This document shows, piece after piece, positions 27,556-36,789 of a DNA stretch of 64,000 nt. How positions within the stretch are numbered: position 1 is the stretch's first letter; each line of letters starts with the position of its first letter. Where the stretch lies: contig JAKAQL010000003.1 of the NCBI GenBank assembly GCA_021822605.1, forward strand, positions 1 to 64,000. Direction: 5' to 3'. The notes beneath the pieces were generated by a model, which was given only the letters and a program-made list of their open reading frames with translations, made no database searches and was not told where the DNA came from. A program made the position numbers and the translations under genes. The DNA is from Actinomycetes bacterium (lineage in GTDB: Bacteria; Actinomycetota; Acidimicrobiia; Acidimicrobiales; Acidimicrobiaceae).

Positions 27556-28512
27556 TTAGCTCGAGGCTGTCTGTAGTTTTTTGATAAGAGATTGGGCAAC
27601 GAAGAGTTCTGTTCCTGCGAGGCCGGTCGAGAGGTAAAGCCGGAGGCCGAGCGGGTGAGCGACGCTGGCCGAGGCTGGTTCGTAGGCTGTCCAGCCTGAC
27701 GGGTCAGGTTTTGCGGTGAGTGGCTTGAGGTGGGCCAGCGGTACTACCCGGTTGGCTGGGAGGATCGATTCATCGCCTTCAGCTACAATCTGTGCAACTG
27801 AATCCGAGGTGATGAGTTGGGCTCGATCGAAGAGGGATTCTGGTAGTTCGCACGCGTCACGTCTTTTTGGCCCCAAAGTGAAGATAGTGCAGGAGTCGCT
27901 AATCCACGAATCCTCTATGACTGGCTCTGATGCGCCAGTGGCGATAATGAGAAGATTGACTTCACGGCTTGCTGCTTCGGCGCTGGTGACGGCCTGACTC
28001 TTGATGCTGAGTTCATCCTGGACCTTTTGGGCAAAGGCGAGGTTGGCTGCAGGGTCACGACGGTAGGATCGTACATCCTTGATGGAGTTGACTCTCAGGA
28101 TAGCCCATAGCTGAGCGAAGGCCTGAGCACCAGCACCGATGACTCCAACCGAGAGCCCTTCATCCACCGGGAGCAGGCGAGCTGCGGCCGCTGCTCCGAG
28201 AGCCCCAGTTCTTCGTCGTCCGAGTTCTTGTCCCACGACGACCCCGGACAATCGGCCATTTTGGTCCCACACCACAGTGAGCTGCTCACCGCTCCGAGCG
28301 GGAAAGGTATCATAGGCACGAAAGCCGTAACCCTGGCTGAAGGCCCCGCTGGTGAAGACCAACGAGCCTTGCCCGAGTGGACTCTTGAGTCGAGCTGGGG
28401 CGTGAAGTGTTCCTCTACGATATTCGTCGAGCGCCTCCTCGATCGCCCGAATGGCGAGCTCCGCATCGAGGTGAGCGATGACTGTAGCGTCGTCGACGAG
28501 GGTGACGGTCAT
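27556..28512 (-). CDS. Ornithine cyclodeaminase/mu-crystallin family protein
   Basis: 318 residues. The NAD-binding motif GVIGAGAQAFAQLWAI is in the middle, and the N-terminal substrate region includes ARLKSPLGQGSLVFTSG and AYDTFPARSG. The family covers ornithine cyclodeaminase, alanine dehydrogenase and ketimine reductases; the true reaction is open. The start ATG at 28512 overlaps the stop of the upstream oxidoreductase by 4 bp (ATGA), so the two are co-translated and may act in one pathway. Confidence 0.85.
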   Translation of the reverse strand: MTVTLVDDATVIAHLDAELAIRAIEEALDEYRRGTLHAPARLKSPLGQGSLVFTSGAFSQGYGFRAYDTFPARSGEQLTVVWDQNGRLSGVVVGQELGRRRTGALGAAAAARLLPVDEGLSVGVIGAGAQAFAQLWAILRVNSIKDVRSYRRDPAANLAFAQKVQDELSIKSQAVTSAEAASREVNLLIIATGASEPVIEDSWISDSCTIFTLGPKRRDACELPESLFDRAQLITSDSVAQIVAEGDESILPANRVVPLAHLKPLTAKPDPSGWTAYEPASASVAHPLGLRLYLSTGLAGTELFVAQSLIKKLQTASS

Positions 28513-29447
28513 CGGTGCTCGAGTTCGGCGATCTCGATGACGAGTTTTCCGCGTACGTGCCCCTTCATCGAGGCTTCGAAGGCGGCCTTGGTGTCAGCGA
28601 GTGCAAAGTGTTCTTGGATCTCAACATGAAGTTGACCGGAGTTGGCGAGATCCGTGAGGGCGTCGAGGTCGTTCGATGAAGGCTGCACGAAGACGTAATG
28701 CCCGCCTTTGGCGACAATCGTCGGGTCAGCGATGGTCGCGATCCGTTCAGCACCTCCGAGCAGTCCAATCGTCGATTGGAGCGGTTCACCACCGTAGAGG
28801 TCGAGCACGGCCGTTGGCTTGATTGTTGCCAATGTCTGCCGGGAATGGGGGAGATGTTCGATCGGATGGGCGCCAAGGTCCTCGAGGTAGGAGTGGTTAT
28901 TGGGTGATCCGGTGGCGTAGACGTCGGCTCCGAGAGCCCGAGCGATCTGAATTGCAAATGTCCCAACGCCCCCAGCTCCTCCGATGACGACGAGTCGATC
29001 CTCCGCGTCGAGGTGTAGGCGGTGGACGAGCGCCTGGTAGGCGGTTAGTCCGGCCAGCGGGATGGCGGCTGCGTCAGCATAGGAAAGTGAGCTGGGACGC
29101 TCTGCCAACACTCGTTCGGGGACTGCCGCATATTCGGCGAAGGTTCCGTGGTGGACGAAGTCCATGCGCGCGTACCCGTACACGTTATCGCCAACGCTTA
29201 CCCGTGTCACTGATGGACCGATTTCTCGCACGACTCCAGCCAGATCCCATCCGGGGACGACCGGGAAGACCGATGTCATTCGCGATCGCAGACCTCCAGA
29301 CATCAGCTTCCAGTCCACCGGATTGACCGAGGCAGCAGCTATCTGCACCAAGACACTGTCGGGTCCGAGCTCAGGGCGCTCAAGCTCGCCGTACTCAAGG
29401 ACATCGAGAGAACCAAACTCGTTGTAGTAGATGGCTTTCACAGGCAT
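28509..29447 (-). CDS. Zinc-independent MDR oxidoreductase (quinone reductase-like)
   Basis: About 312 residues from ATG 29447, which has GAGGGG just upstream; the frame continues further but that part is not family-like. It has the N-terminal MDR GroES-like domain (AASVNPVDWKLMSGG, VVPGWDLAGVV), a nucleotide-binding VIGGAGGVGTFAIQIARALG, and no structural or catalytic zinc cysteines, as in the NADPH:quinone reductase/RTN4IP1-like branch. It probably reduces a quinone or enone with NADPH. It overlaps the cyclodeaminase-family gene. Confidence 0.87.
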   Translation of the reverse strand: MPVKAIYYNEFGSLDVLEYGELERPELGPDSVLVQIAAASVNPVDWKLMSGGLRSRMTSVFPVVPGWDLAGVVREIGPSVTRVSVGDNVYGYARMDFVHHGTFAEYAAVPERVLAERPSSLSYADAAAIPLAGLTAYQALVHRLHLDAEDRLVVIGGAGGVGTFAIQIARALGADVYATGSPNNHSYLEDLGAHPIEHLPHSRQTLATIKPTAVLDLYGGEPLQSTIGLLGGAERIATIADPTIVAKGGHYVFVQPSSNDLDALTDLANSGQLHVEIQEHFALADTKAAFEASMKGHVRGKLVIEIAELEHR

Positions 29448-29666
29448 ACACCCCTCTAAAGATTGACAAATGACCTCATGAGCCCTAGATAGCTTATGCG
29501 CAATTGTGGACGTGTGGCTGGGGCAAGAAGCCCGGGCGCACGGCTTGGTGTCGGTAACGCTTCCTTCCAATCGGTGACTGGGCTCAGCCTGTCGACCTGT
29601 CCGCTGTGATTGCATATGGGTGTCGGTAGGCGGTCTGAGGACGATGAAGGTCGCTATGCTTCGAGT

Positions 29667-30554
29667 ATGAGCACACTTATCCTCACCGTGGTGGTTATCG
29701 TCCTTCTACTGGTGCTCGGGTTGGTGCTTTCTGTTCGCATCGTTAAGCAGTACGAGATGGGTGTGGTCTTCCGTCTCGGTCGGTTGATAGGCACCCGCGC
29801 TCCAGGTCTTCATATAATCATACCGATTGTGGATAATCTCCGCCATGTCTCACTGCGGATTGTGACGATGCCGATTCAGTCACAGGGGATTATCACGCGC
29901 GACAATGTCAGTGTCGACGTCTCGGCAGTTGCTTACTTCCGGGTGGCCGATGCCGTGAAGTCGGTTGTCGCTATTGAAAATGTCGCCGTTGCGATTGATC
30001 AAATTGCCCAAACGACCTTGCGCAAGGTTGTCGGACAGCACTCGTTGGACGAGACTCTTTCAGAGACAGACCGCATCAACCTGGATATTCGCCAGATTCT
30101 GGATGTGGCGACAGTGGATTGGGGGGTAGAGGTTACCCTTGTTGAACTGAAGGATATCCAACTTCCCGACAGTATGAAGCGAGCTATGGCGCGCCAGGCT
30201 GAGGCGGAACGCGAGAAGCGAGCCAAAATTATTAACGCGGAAGGGGAATCCATGGCTGCGTCGGCACTCGGCGATGCCTCAGACATTATGATGGCACACC
30301 CGCTGGCCCTGCAGTTGCGCAACCTCCAGAGCTTGGTCGATATCGCTGCCGACAAGAACTCGACGGTGATCTTCCCAGCTCCGCTGATGACCACCATCGC
30401 AGAGCTTGGCTCGTTCCTGAGCGGAGAGAAGGCGGCTTCACTCCTCCCCTTGGAGAAGCTTACGCCAATCATCGCCACCGCTGATGAGCCGGAGGGCCTC
30501 CTACCAACCGCTCCTGAAAGACAAGCGGCTCCTGAAACACCAGCCGCCACCTAG
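29667..30554 (+). CDS. SPFH/Band 7 protein, slipin type
   Basis: 295 residues. One N-terminal membrane helix ([18 protein letters not shown]) is followed by the stomatin/prohibitin domain with [20 protein letters not shown] and the typical [13 protein letters not shown] coiled-coil helix. Members form oligomeric rings in membrane microdomains. No NfeD protease partner gene is adjacent. The tail is rich in proline and alanine. I use ATG at 29667 because the membrane helix begins there; the frame is open to 29610. Convergent with acs. Confidence 0.9.
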   Translation: MSTLILTVVVIVLLLVLGLVLSVRIVKQYEMGVVFRLGRLIGTRAPGLHIIIPIVDNLRHVSLRIVTMPIQSQGIITRDNVSVDVSAVAYFRVADAVKSVVAIENVAVAIDQIAQTTLRKVVGQHSLDETLSETDRINLDIRQILDVATVDWGVEVTLVELKDIQLPDSMKRAMARQAEAEREKRAKIINAEGESMAASALGDASDIMMAHPLALQLRNLQSLVDIAADKNSTVIFPAPLMTTIAELGSFLSGEKAASLLPLEKLTPIIATADEPEGLLPTAPERQAAPETPAAT

Positions 30555-30639
30555 TTGCCGATATGTTGGCACGCACCTGTGTTCTTGAGTCTGCTGACAC
30601 GAGCGTCGGCCGTCAGTGTGGCAGATGCTGTCTCACGTT

Positions 30640-30667
30640 ACCTCATCATGTTCTCCCATGGTGAGGT
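30640..30667. repeat. Hairpin with 11-bp stem between band-7 gene and acs
   Basis: ACCTCATCATG and CATGGTGAGGT pair over 11 positions with one G-T, leaving a six-base loop. No T-run follows on either strand. In this convergent gap it may stop transcription from both sides or protect 3' ends. Confidence 0.5.
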
Positions 30668-30767
30668 CAGCCTGCTACTGGAAGCAAATGGGAAGGCCCA
30701 CTGACGCGGCTCCCAGAACACGTTCCCGGCTGGTGTCATTGTAGGCGACCCTTGGCGCGACACCTCT

Positions 30768-30815
30768 ACTTTCGCCAGACACCAACTGCGTCGCCAGACA
30801 CCAACTACCGAAAGT
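30768..30815. repeat. Direct repeats enclosed by an inverted repeat
   Basis: CGCCAGACACCAACT occurs at 30773-30787 and again at 30792-30806, a 19-bp period. The pair is bracketed by ACTTTCG (30768-30774) and CGAAAGT (30809-30815), an exact 7-bp inverted repeat. The element ends just before the acs stop codon. Confidence 0.8.
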
Positions 30816-30823
30816 GGGTAGCG

Positions 30824-32788
30824 CTAGCGAAGTTCTGCCTCTAGCTTCGCCAGTACCTCCGGATCCTCGAGCCCGGTGACATCACCACTGGTATGACCGT
30901 CGACCACCAACTCCTTCAGCAGACGACGGACTATTTTGCCGGATCTAGTGCGGGGCATTGTCGAGAGAAGGTAGACATTTTGTGGACGCGCGATTGCCCC
31001 AATCTCGTCAGTAATTTTTTGCTTCAGCATGTCCTCAGTGATCTCGCTTGCATTCGCTGACAGCGAAACGAAGGCTACCGGTACCTGTCCCTTTGTCTCA
31101 TCATCTACCCCGACCACGGCAGCTTCGGCAACACCAGGCACACTGAGGAGTGCGCTTTCCATCTCCATAGTCGACAGACGGTGGCCAGCGACGTTGATCA
31201 CTCCGTCGACCCTTCCCACCACCCAGATGTGTCCATCGCCATCGATGAGGGCCGCGTCAGCGGTGTCATAGCGGTTAGGGCCAAAGCGAGTGAAGTACTG
31301 TGCCCGGTAGCGCTCGGGGTCGTTCCAGATAGTGCGGAACATTGTCGGGAATGGCTGGGTCAACAAGAGGTATCCAACTTTGCCAGGACCGACTGGTTCG
31401 CCGGACTCGTCGACAATCTCAAACGCGTGGCCAGGGAGGGCTAGACCACAGGAACCCGGTTTCGAATGGGTGATTCCCACGCCAGAGGAGGTCCAGGCGC
31501 TGCCGGTCTCGGACTGGCCGTAGGTGTTGTTGATCTCGATGTTAGAGGCCCCAACGTTGTCGTGAACCCAGTTCCATGTCTTGGCGTCGAGAGGCTCCCC
31601 AACCAACCCGATCAGTTTTAGGCTAGACAGATCATGCGCCTTCGCGAGCGACTCGCCATTGCGAGCGAGCATTCGCAAGAATGTCGGTGCGGTGAAGATT
31701 TTGGTGATGTGAAGTTTTTCGATCAACTCATAGGCTCGATCGGGCGTTGGGTAGTCGAGAGCTCCTTCATAGGCGACCATCGTGGCTCCGTGGGCAAGGC
31801 CTCCGACGAGCTCAAAGATCGGAAAGGTGAGCCAACCGGTATCCGCGGTGCACCAGTAGATATCCTCGGGTCCAAGATCGAGCGACCAGAGAACATCATG
31901 GTAGGTCCCCACCAGAAAACCTGTCCCTGTGTGGACGAGACCCTTGGGTTTGGCTGTCGTGCCACTGGTGTAGATGATAAAGGCCGGCTCGTTGGCCTCA
32001 ATTGCGACCGGATCTGCGCGCGTTGATGTCGCAGCGAGGAGTTCATCGAAGTAGTGATCCCTGCCGGGTCGCATCGCCACCGCCGCACCCGTTCGGCGCA
32101 CCACGACGACATGTTCAATGCTTTCGAGTCGATCCAGTACGCTATCGAGGGTTGCCTTGAGCGGCACCGGTCGGCCGCGACGTAGCGATTCATCGGCGGT
32201 AATGACAACTTTTGCCGAAGTATCGACGATACGGTCAGCGAGCGCATTGGCAGAGAAGCCAGAGAAGATGATGTTATAGATGGCACCGATTCGAAAACAC
32301 GCGTGGACAGCAGCAAAGGTCTCGAGTAGATTCGGTAGGTAGATCGCGACCCGATCACCCTTGGCCACACCGAGGTCCGCAAGGGCCTGTGCGAAGCGTG
32401 CGGTGGTATCGAGGAGCTCCTCGTAGGTCCAGGAGCGCTCCGCCCCGTCCTCGCCGACCCAGTAGAGCGCGATTTTTGTCGGATGTGCCCGAGCATGACG
32501 GTCGATGCAATTGACGCTGACATTCATGGTAGCGCCATCAAAAAAGCGATATCCGGTCGCGAAATCACCACCAAGAGGCACGGCCGAAGGCCAGCCCCCC
32601 ATCCATTCAAAGCTATCCGCCACTCCCTGCCAATAATCACCGAGGTTCTGCAGTGATCGGCGATAGAGGGCCCAAAACTCCGCTTCGGTCTGAACTGGGA
32701 GACGCGATGACGGCGGCAGGGAGGGTGGAACCAGGTTGCTATCACGCACCATCGGTGGTAGATCGGGCAGGTTGTCGTTCGCAGTCAT
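30824..32788 (-). CDS. acs: Acetyl-CoA synthetase (AMP-forming)
   Basis: 654 residues, the normal length. It activates acetate to acetyl-CoA through acetyl-AMP. Visible: the P-loop-like YTSGTTAKPKG, TADTGW, NNTYGQSETGSAW, RYDTADAA in the hinge region, and RTRSGKIVRR with the lysine that is acetylated in Acs enzymes. Propionate or another short acid is an alternative substrate. The start ATG at 32788 has GGGGGAG before it. A single gene, convergent with the slipin gene. Confidence 0.9.
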   Translation of the reverse strand: MTANDNLPDLPPMVRDSNLVPPSLPPSSRLPVQTEAEFWALYRRSLQNLGDYWQGVADSFEWMGGWPSAVPLGGDFATGYRFFDGATMNVSVNCIDRHARAHPTKIALYWVGEDGAERSWTYEELLDTTARFAQALADLGVAKGDRVAIYLPNLLETFAAVHACFRIGAIYNIIFSGFSANALADRIVDTSAKVVITADESLRRGRPVPLKATLDSVLDRLESIEHVVVVRRTGAAVAMRPGRDHYFDELLAATSTRADPVAIEANEPAFIIYTSGTTAKPKGLVHTGTGFLVGTYHDVLWSLDLGPEDIYWCTADTGWLTFPIFELVGGLAHGATMVAYEGALDYPTPDRAYELIEKLHITKIFTAPTFLRMLARNGESLAKAHDLSSLKLIGLVGEPLDAKTWNWVHDNVGASNIEINNTYGQSETGSAWTSSGVGITHSKPGSCGLALPGHAFEIVDESGEPVGPGKVGYLLLTQPFPTMFRTIWNDPERYRAQYFTRFGPNRYDTADAALIDGDGHIWVVGRVDGVINVAGHRLSTMEMESALLSVPGVAEAAVVGVDDETKGQVPVAFVSLSANASEITEDMLKQKITDEIGAIARPQNVYLLSTMPRTRSGKIVRRLLKELVVDGHTSGDVTGLEDPEVLAKLEAELR

Positions 32789-32917
32789 CGCTCCCCCTTT
32801 TTATGCGGCCATTGGCTAGCAAGCCCAATTTACCGCTAATCTCGGAAAGGAACAACTCGGCACTCTTGCGCGGATCGAACGCGAAAAAGGGTTGACAGAT
32901 GGCCCCTGTTGAAGTGT

Positions 32918-33247
32918 CTAGGCTGACTCCTCCTCATCATCATCCTCGGTGATGACTTCATTGCCTCGGTCGATCCAAGCGATGGTACCCCCAGCTACCG
33001 ACACTGACTCATAGCCAGCGCCTCGGAGCGCTTCCGCAGCTCTCAAACTTCGACCGCCCGAAGCACAGATGATGTAGTGGCGGGAGGTTGGAATCAAGTC
33101 GAGGTTGTCCGCCAACGAGGAGAGTGGAACGTTGACCGCTCCTGGCACGTGGCCAGCCACATACTCCCATTCTTCGCGTACATCGATGATCTCAATATCA
33201 TCACTGTGGATAGCTTCGAATTCGTGGATCTTAATCTCTAGGTCCAA
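32918..33247 (-). CDS. Single-domain rhodanese
   Basis: 109 residues, one rhodanese domain: IIDVREEWEYVAGHVPGAVN at the start and the active-site loop IICASGGRS with the cysteine that carries persulfide. The C-terminus is an acidic tail (EDDDEEESA). It transfers sulfur from a persulfide or thiosulfate to an acceptor. The start is TTG at 33247, set by AAGGAGGAG. A CsoR/CstR-like operator lies 24 bp upstream, suggesting control by sulfide/persulfide or copper. Confidence 0.9.
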   Translation of the reverse strand: MDLEIKIHEFEAIHSDDIEIIDVREEWEYVAGHVPGAVNVPLSSLADNLDLIPTSRHYIICASGGRSLRAAEALRGAGYESVSVAGGTIAWIDRGNEVITEDDDEEESA

Positions 33248-33759
33248 TGGACTCCTCCTTCGTGTGCTGTATACCTATTGGGGTATCTCTATTCTAATGA
33301 CCTGACGAACTCGCTGGATGACCAGCGAGCAAATGGGTGCACCTTGGAACGATGAAGTGAATCGGTAAAAAAGCAGTTCAGAGTAGGTTCTCTGACGATT
33401 ACGCCTCGTCGATGTCTCCGACATTTCGAGATAGAAGAACTGCCATATCTGATATCGAGAAGTTGGTAGGTTTGGCATCTGATTGCCATCGATCCATCGA
33501 TTGAGATCTGCGATCCACTGCTGACGACTGGACAGAGTTGGGTATGACCCCTGGTTTCACTCTGATCGAGATACCCTCGGTTGACAGGTGGCCCGAGTCG
33601 CTGAGGTTGGACCGGAGGAGGTGATTCACAGGAGCGGGCGCTACGCAGAGTGTGCGCTCAAGAGGCGCCGCCATGGGTGCCTCGAGTACCAAACGGTTCA
33701 GTACGTCGTTGGGAGATTTGACCCAGCTCTGAGGATGGCAAAGCGAGCCGCTGGTGGGG
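33248..33759. other. Intergenic region between rhodanese and sigma-factor genes
   Basis: 512 bp containing the operator at 33271-33286. A minus-strand frame at about 33399-33740 is partly protein-like (WVKSPNDVLNRLVLEAPMA) but has only a TTG start and no family; it could be a gene remnant. No RNA gene or terminator is visible. Confidence 0.4.
33271..33286. promoter_or_regulatory. Possible CsoR/CstR-family operator before the rhodanese gene
   Basis: ATACCTATTGGGGTAT is a near-palindrome with the ATACC...GGTAT half-sites typical of CsoR/CstR/RcnR-type repressors. It sits 24 bp before the start codon of a rhodanese, a common target of the persulfide sensor CstR. No repressor gene is in this window, so the assignment rests on motif and context only. 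Confidence 0.45.
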
Positions 33760-34560
33760 TTACATGATTCGTTTTGGTTCCCCTTGGGCTAACTTCGTTG
33801 TGATGCGCTTGGCCAGATCAGGCGGCACAACGGTATTCGGATCGCGCAGGGATCCTAACGACTTGGTGACACCGACAAGAGAGGTGTAGAGACTGGGGCA
33901 GGTAGCACAGGTTGCGAGGTGTGCCTCCAAGAGAGCGGCCTGATCCGAGGGAAGTTCACCGTCAATGTAATCGGAGACCCGGTACCGTGCATCAGCACAG
34001 CTCATTACGACGTTACGATTTGCCACTTTTCGCTCTGCTCCTCTTGCTAGGCTCGTCACCAGCATCATGCGACCGCGACGAAGACGCTGTTTGACTGCGG
34101 AAAGGGTGACCTCCAGCATGGATGCTATTTCAGGCATAGACCAGCCCTCGGCGTCATGGAGTATCACGACCTCCCGGTACTTGACCGGGAGGTGAAAGAG
34201 TGCCTCCTGTAGCTCACCTCTCAGCTCTATCCGCTCCATAATGAGCTCGGCATCAACCTGATAGTGTTCGTCGCTCCACACGGCCTCTACTTCTTCGACC
34301 AAGTCTTCACGACCATAGTGACGGCTGCGGTCAATGGCGATGTTCCTCAAGATCTGGTGTAACCAGCTACGCAGTTGCGCTTCCTTTCGGAATTGAGTTT
34401 GACGTTCGAGAGCGCGCACCAGGGTCTCACCCACCAAATCCTCGGCCTCCGAAGCCCGACCTACGAGCGAGTAGGCATAGCGATAGAGACCTGGAATCTC
34501 ACCTGAGAGGAGGCCCCCAAAGCTTGGCTCGGGAACCTCCTGATCGCTGTGTTTAGCCAT
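33760..34560 (-). CDS. ECF sigma factor fused to a zinc-finger anti-sigma domain
   Basis: 266 residues. Region 2 is YRYAYSLVGRASEAEDLVGE and region 4 is HLPVKYREVVILHDAEGWSM followed by a helix-turn-helix (IASMLEVTLSAVKQRLRRG). After a basic linker, the last about 80 residues carry the zf-HC2/ZAS pattern: CADARYRVSDYIDGEL then HLATCATC (HxxxCxxC). The sigma factor thus brings its own zinc-binding anti-sigma-like domain, probably sensing redox or metal in the cytoplasm. I start it at ATG 34560, with AAGGTG six bases upstream; GTG at 34569 is the alternative. No separate anti-sigma gene is adjacent. Confidence 0.9.
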   Translation of the reverse strand: MAKHSDQEVPEPSFGGLLSGEIPGLYRYAYSLVGRASEAEDLVGETLVRALERQTQFRKEAQLRSWLHQILRNIAIDRSRHYGREDLVEEVEAVWSDEHYQVDAELIMERIELRGELQEALFHLPVKYREVVILHDAEGWSMPEIASMLEVTLSAVKQRLRRGRMMLVTSLARGAERKVANRNVVMSCADARYRVSDYIDGELPSDQAALLEAHLATCATCPSLYTSLVGVTKSLGSLRDPNTVVPPDLAKRITTKLAQGEPKRIM

Positions 34561-34627
34561 GGAGCCCACCTTATGGGCTATGATCGCGATGGCATGCGCC
34601 CGACCAAGTCGCCACCTGACGAATTAA

Positions 34628-34852
34628 CTACCGACTGGCGTGGCTCTTGTTGGCATGACCGAGTGTGTTGATCTTGGCCATGCTATAGAGTGGGCAATAG
34701 GCAGACGAGCCGGTCACTACCATCACAGCTGCCACGATGAAGAGGATGATTCCCCATGCGCTACTGGCGCCAACGACGAAGGCAAGGACGATAGCTACGG
34801 CTGCGATTACGATTCGAATGACACGATCTGCGGTTCCAACTGTCTTTTTCAT
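34628..34852 (-). CDS. DUF2892 (YgaP-type) small membrane protein
   Basis: 74 residues: VGTADRVIRIVIAAVAIVLA, a second hydrophobic segment and the CPLY motif, all diagnostic of DUF2892. In YgaP this membrane domain is fused to a rhodanese; here a separate rhodanese lies 1.4 kb away on the same strand. The start ATG at 34852 has AGGGAG upstream. It precedes the sigma-factor gene by about 65 bp and may be in its transcript. Confidence 0.9.
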   Translation of the reverse strand: MKKTVGTADRVIRIVIAAVAIVLAFVVGASSAWGIILFIVAAVMVVTGSSAYCPLYSMAKINTLGHANKSHASR

Positions 34853-35096
34853 TTTGTTCTCCCTTATGAACTTCTTGATCTATAGACGGACACCCTCCCC
34901 AAAAGGATACAAATACAGGTAGCGGGCTGTGTGGAGGGAATCGGAGCATCCTGATGACCCAGGCATTTCGATCCTCGATACCGATCTGACGAAGGGACTC
35001 ACGCCGCGTTGCGCAAGTGTGGGCACCCCTCCCAAAGCGGCTGTCGTTCTTCGGATACACCGAGAGTCCTCCTAGCGCTGTTAGCGGTTTGGCGAT

Positions 35097-35738
35097 CTAG
35101 TGGCGGGAGGAGGAGTGATCATAGCGGCGGGAGGAGTTCTCGACGAGCCAGCTCGTCAGAGGGTATCGATCGATCACCCTGGTGATCTTTGTCAAAATCC
35201 AGACGCCGAATGGAGACAACACCCAGACGAGAAGACCGCCAAAGACTAATCCGGCTACGACATCACCAGGATAATGCATCCCAACATAGACCCTACCAAA
35301 GGCCAAAAATGCTCCAACGATAACCGCCAATACGGTCATGATCCGATCGTGGCTTAACCAGAGCCCGACGATAACGGCGCCAGCAATCGTCGCATGGCCG
35401 CTTGGGAAGCTGAAACCCGACGTGCGAGTGAGGAGCACTTCGACATGGGCGAGCGTAAGGTAAGGGCGCCGCTCGGCAATCAGCGGTTTCAAAACGTAGT
35501 GCGATACTCCCTCGGCGATGACAGTTCCAACGGCGGCCCAGAGCACCTTCGCAACGCGTCGTTCTGGGCTGGGTTGTGAACGTGCCCGCCACCAGGCGAT
35601 AAGCAAGAGGAGCGCGAGCAGACCAATACCAATGAGGTGTGAGTAGCCCGCCATGAATCCATGTGCCCACGGGGTCGAGATCGCGAAGTGATTCACATCG
35701 AGGTAGAGCCGACGATTCAACTTCACGATTTCGGGCAC
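35097..35738 (-). CDS. PAP2 superfamily membrane phosphatase
   Basis: 213 residues with about six membrane segments. All three PAP2 motifs are present: KPLIAERRP, PSGH, and RVYVGMHYPGD. Such enzymes dephosphorylate undecaprenyl diphosphate or phospholipid phosphates at the outer face of the membrane; a role in recycling the cell-wall lipid carrier is possible. The start GTG at 35738 has GGGAGG upstream. A single gene. Confidence 0.92.
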   Translation of the reverse strand: MPEIVKLNRRLYLDVNHFAISTPWAHGFMAGYSHLIGIGLLALLLLIAWWRARSQPSPERRVAKVLWAAVGTVIAEGVSHYVLKPLIAERRPYLTLAHVEVLLTRTSGFSFPSGHATIAGAVIVGLWLSHDRIMTVLAVIVGAFLAFGRVYVGMHYPGDVVAGLVFGGLLVWVLSPFGVWILTKITRVIDRYPLTSWLVENSSRRYDHSSSRH

Positions 35739-35913
35739 TGCGCCTCCCCGCCTCAGGTCGAAGTCTATGCGATGACAGAAGTTTAGAGAGTGGCAACCAA
35801 ACGTTTACCCCATCTGGGTTCGATAACGACGAAGGCGTAGTACATGGTGAGTACTCCTCGCCGCGCTGGGTTCGGAGACACGGTCAGCAATCAGTTGCTC
35901 GCTGGGTGGAAGC

Positions 35914-36705
35914 TCAGGGAGCCGTAAGCCCCCTGGCAACCTGCTTGGCCGTTCTCCACGAGTCGAAATCAGTCGCAACGATCCGCTCTCCGTTGATGCC
36001 ATGTGAGGCATCAGAGGCGAGAAAGACAATAGGCGGGCCCATAATCTCGGGAGGAAGAGCCGCAGCGCGCAGCTCTTCTGGCGAGTCCTCTGGGATCATG
36101 CCAGTCATGGTGATCCCTCCTGGCAGGAGCGTATTGACTGTCACCCCCGTACCATCAAGGTCCTTGGCCATGATGTCAGCGAGTGCTTCAGATGCCGCGC
36201 GGGATGGGCCATAGGGCACGAAGCCTTGGCGTACCATAGTCTCGTGGTTGATTGAGATCATGATGATCTTCCCGGAACCGCGAGCCACCATTCTCGGGGT
36301 GACCGCGCGGGCGACGAGATAATAGCCGGTGAGGTTAGTGGCGATCACCGCACGAAAACCCTCAACCGGCACCTTCCAGAATGGAAGGGGCTCTTCGAAG
36401 AAGCGGGGATTGACGGTCCGCATTCCGATGCCGGCATTGTTGACCAGTACGTCGAGTTCACCGAAGTGTTCATAGACTCTGGTTACGCCACGCTCGACCT
36501 CGTCGGCGTCGCGGACATCCATCTCGATGGGCAAGACATCGAAGCCTGAGGAGGCAAAATGCCGGACGGTGGTGGTCAGCCTAGTGCCGCCACGGGCGCA
36601 GAGAGCTACACGCGCGCCCTGTTCAAGTAGAGCCTTGGCCATCGCAGCCCCGATGCCACTGGACCCGCCAGTGATCATAGCCGTTCGCCCTTGCAGCGTC
36701 CCCAT
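35914..36705 (-). CDS. SDR family protein with Arg replacing the catalytic Lys
   Basis: 263 residues. The Rossmann motif is TGGSSGIGAAMAKALLEQG and NNAGIG is present. The catalytic tetrad is altered: the YxxxK motif reads YGPSR, with arginine in place of lysine; an upstream serine (IMISINHE) is 14 residues before the tyrosine. This may lower or change activity, or the reaction may be unusual. Substrate unknown. The start is ATG at 36705 with AAGG just before it. Confidence 0.87.
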   Translation of the reverse strand: MGTLQGRTAMITGGSSGIGAAMAKALLEQGARVALCARGGTRLTTTVRHFASSGFDVLPIEMDVRDADEVERGVTRVYEHFGELDVLVNNAGIGMRTVNPRFFEEPLPFWKVPVEGFRAVIATNLTGYYLVARAVTPRMVARGSGKIIMISINHETMVRQGFVPYGPSRAASEALADIMAKDLDGTGVTVNTLLPGGITMTGMIPEDSPEELRAAALPPEIMGPPIVFLASDASHGINGERIVATDFDSWRTAKQVARGLTAP

Positions 36706-36789
36706 GACCTTGATCTTAGTGCAGTGGTTGAGGGTGCTGGCGAGATTGAGGGCTGAACTACACGCCGTTGGGCGGCCCCAGTGAGAGAT

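Noticed and set aside
33399-33740. Minus-strand frame with partly protein-like sequence
   Set aside because: Only a TTG start, no ribosome binding site and no family; too weak to list as a gene.
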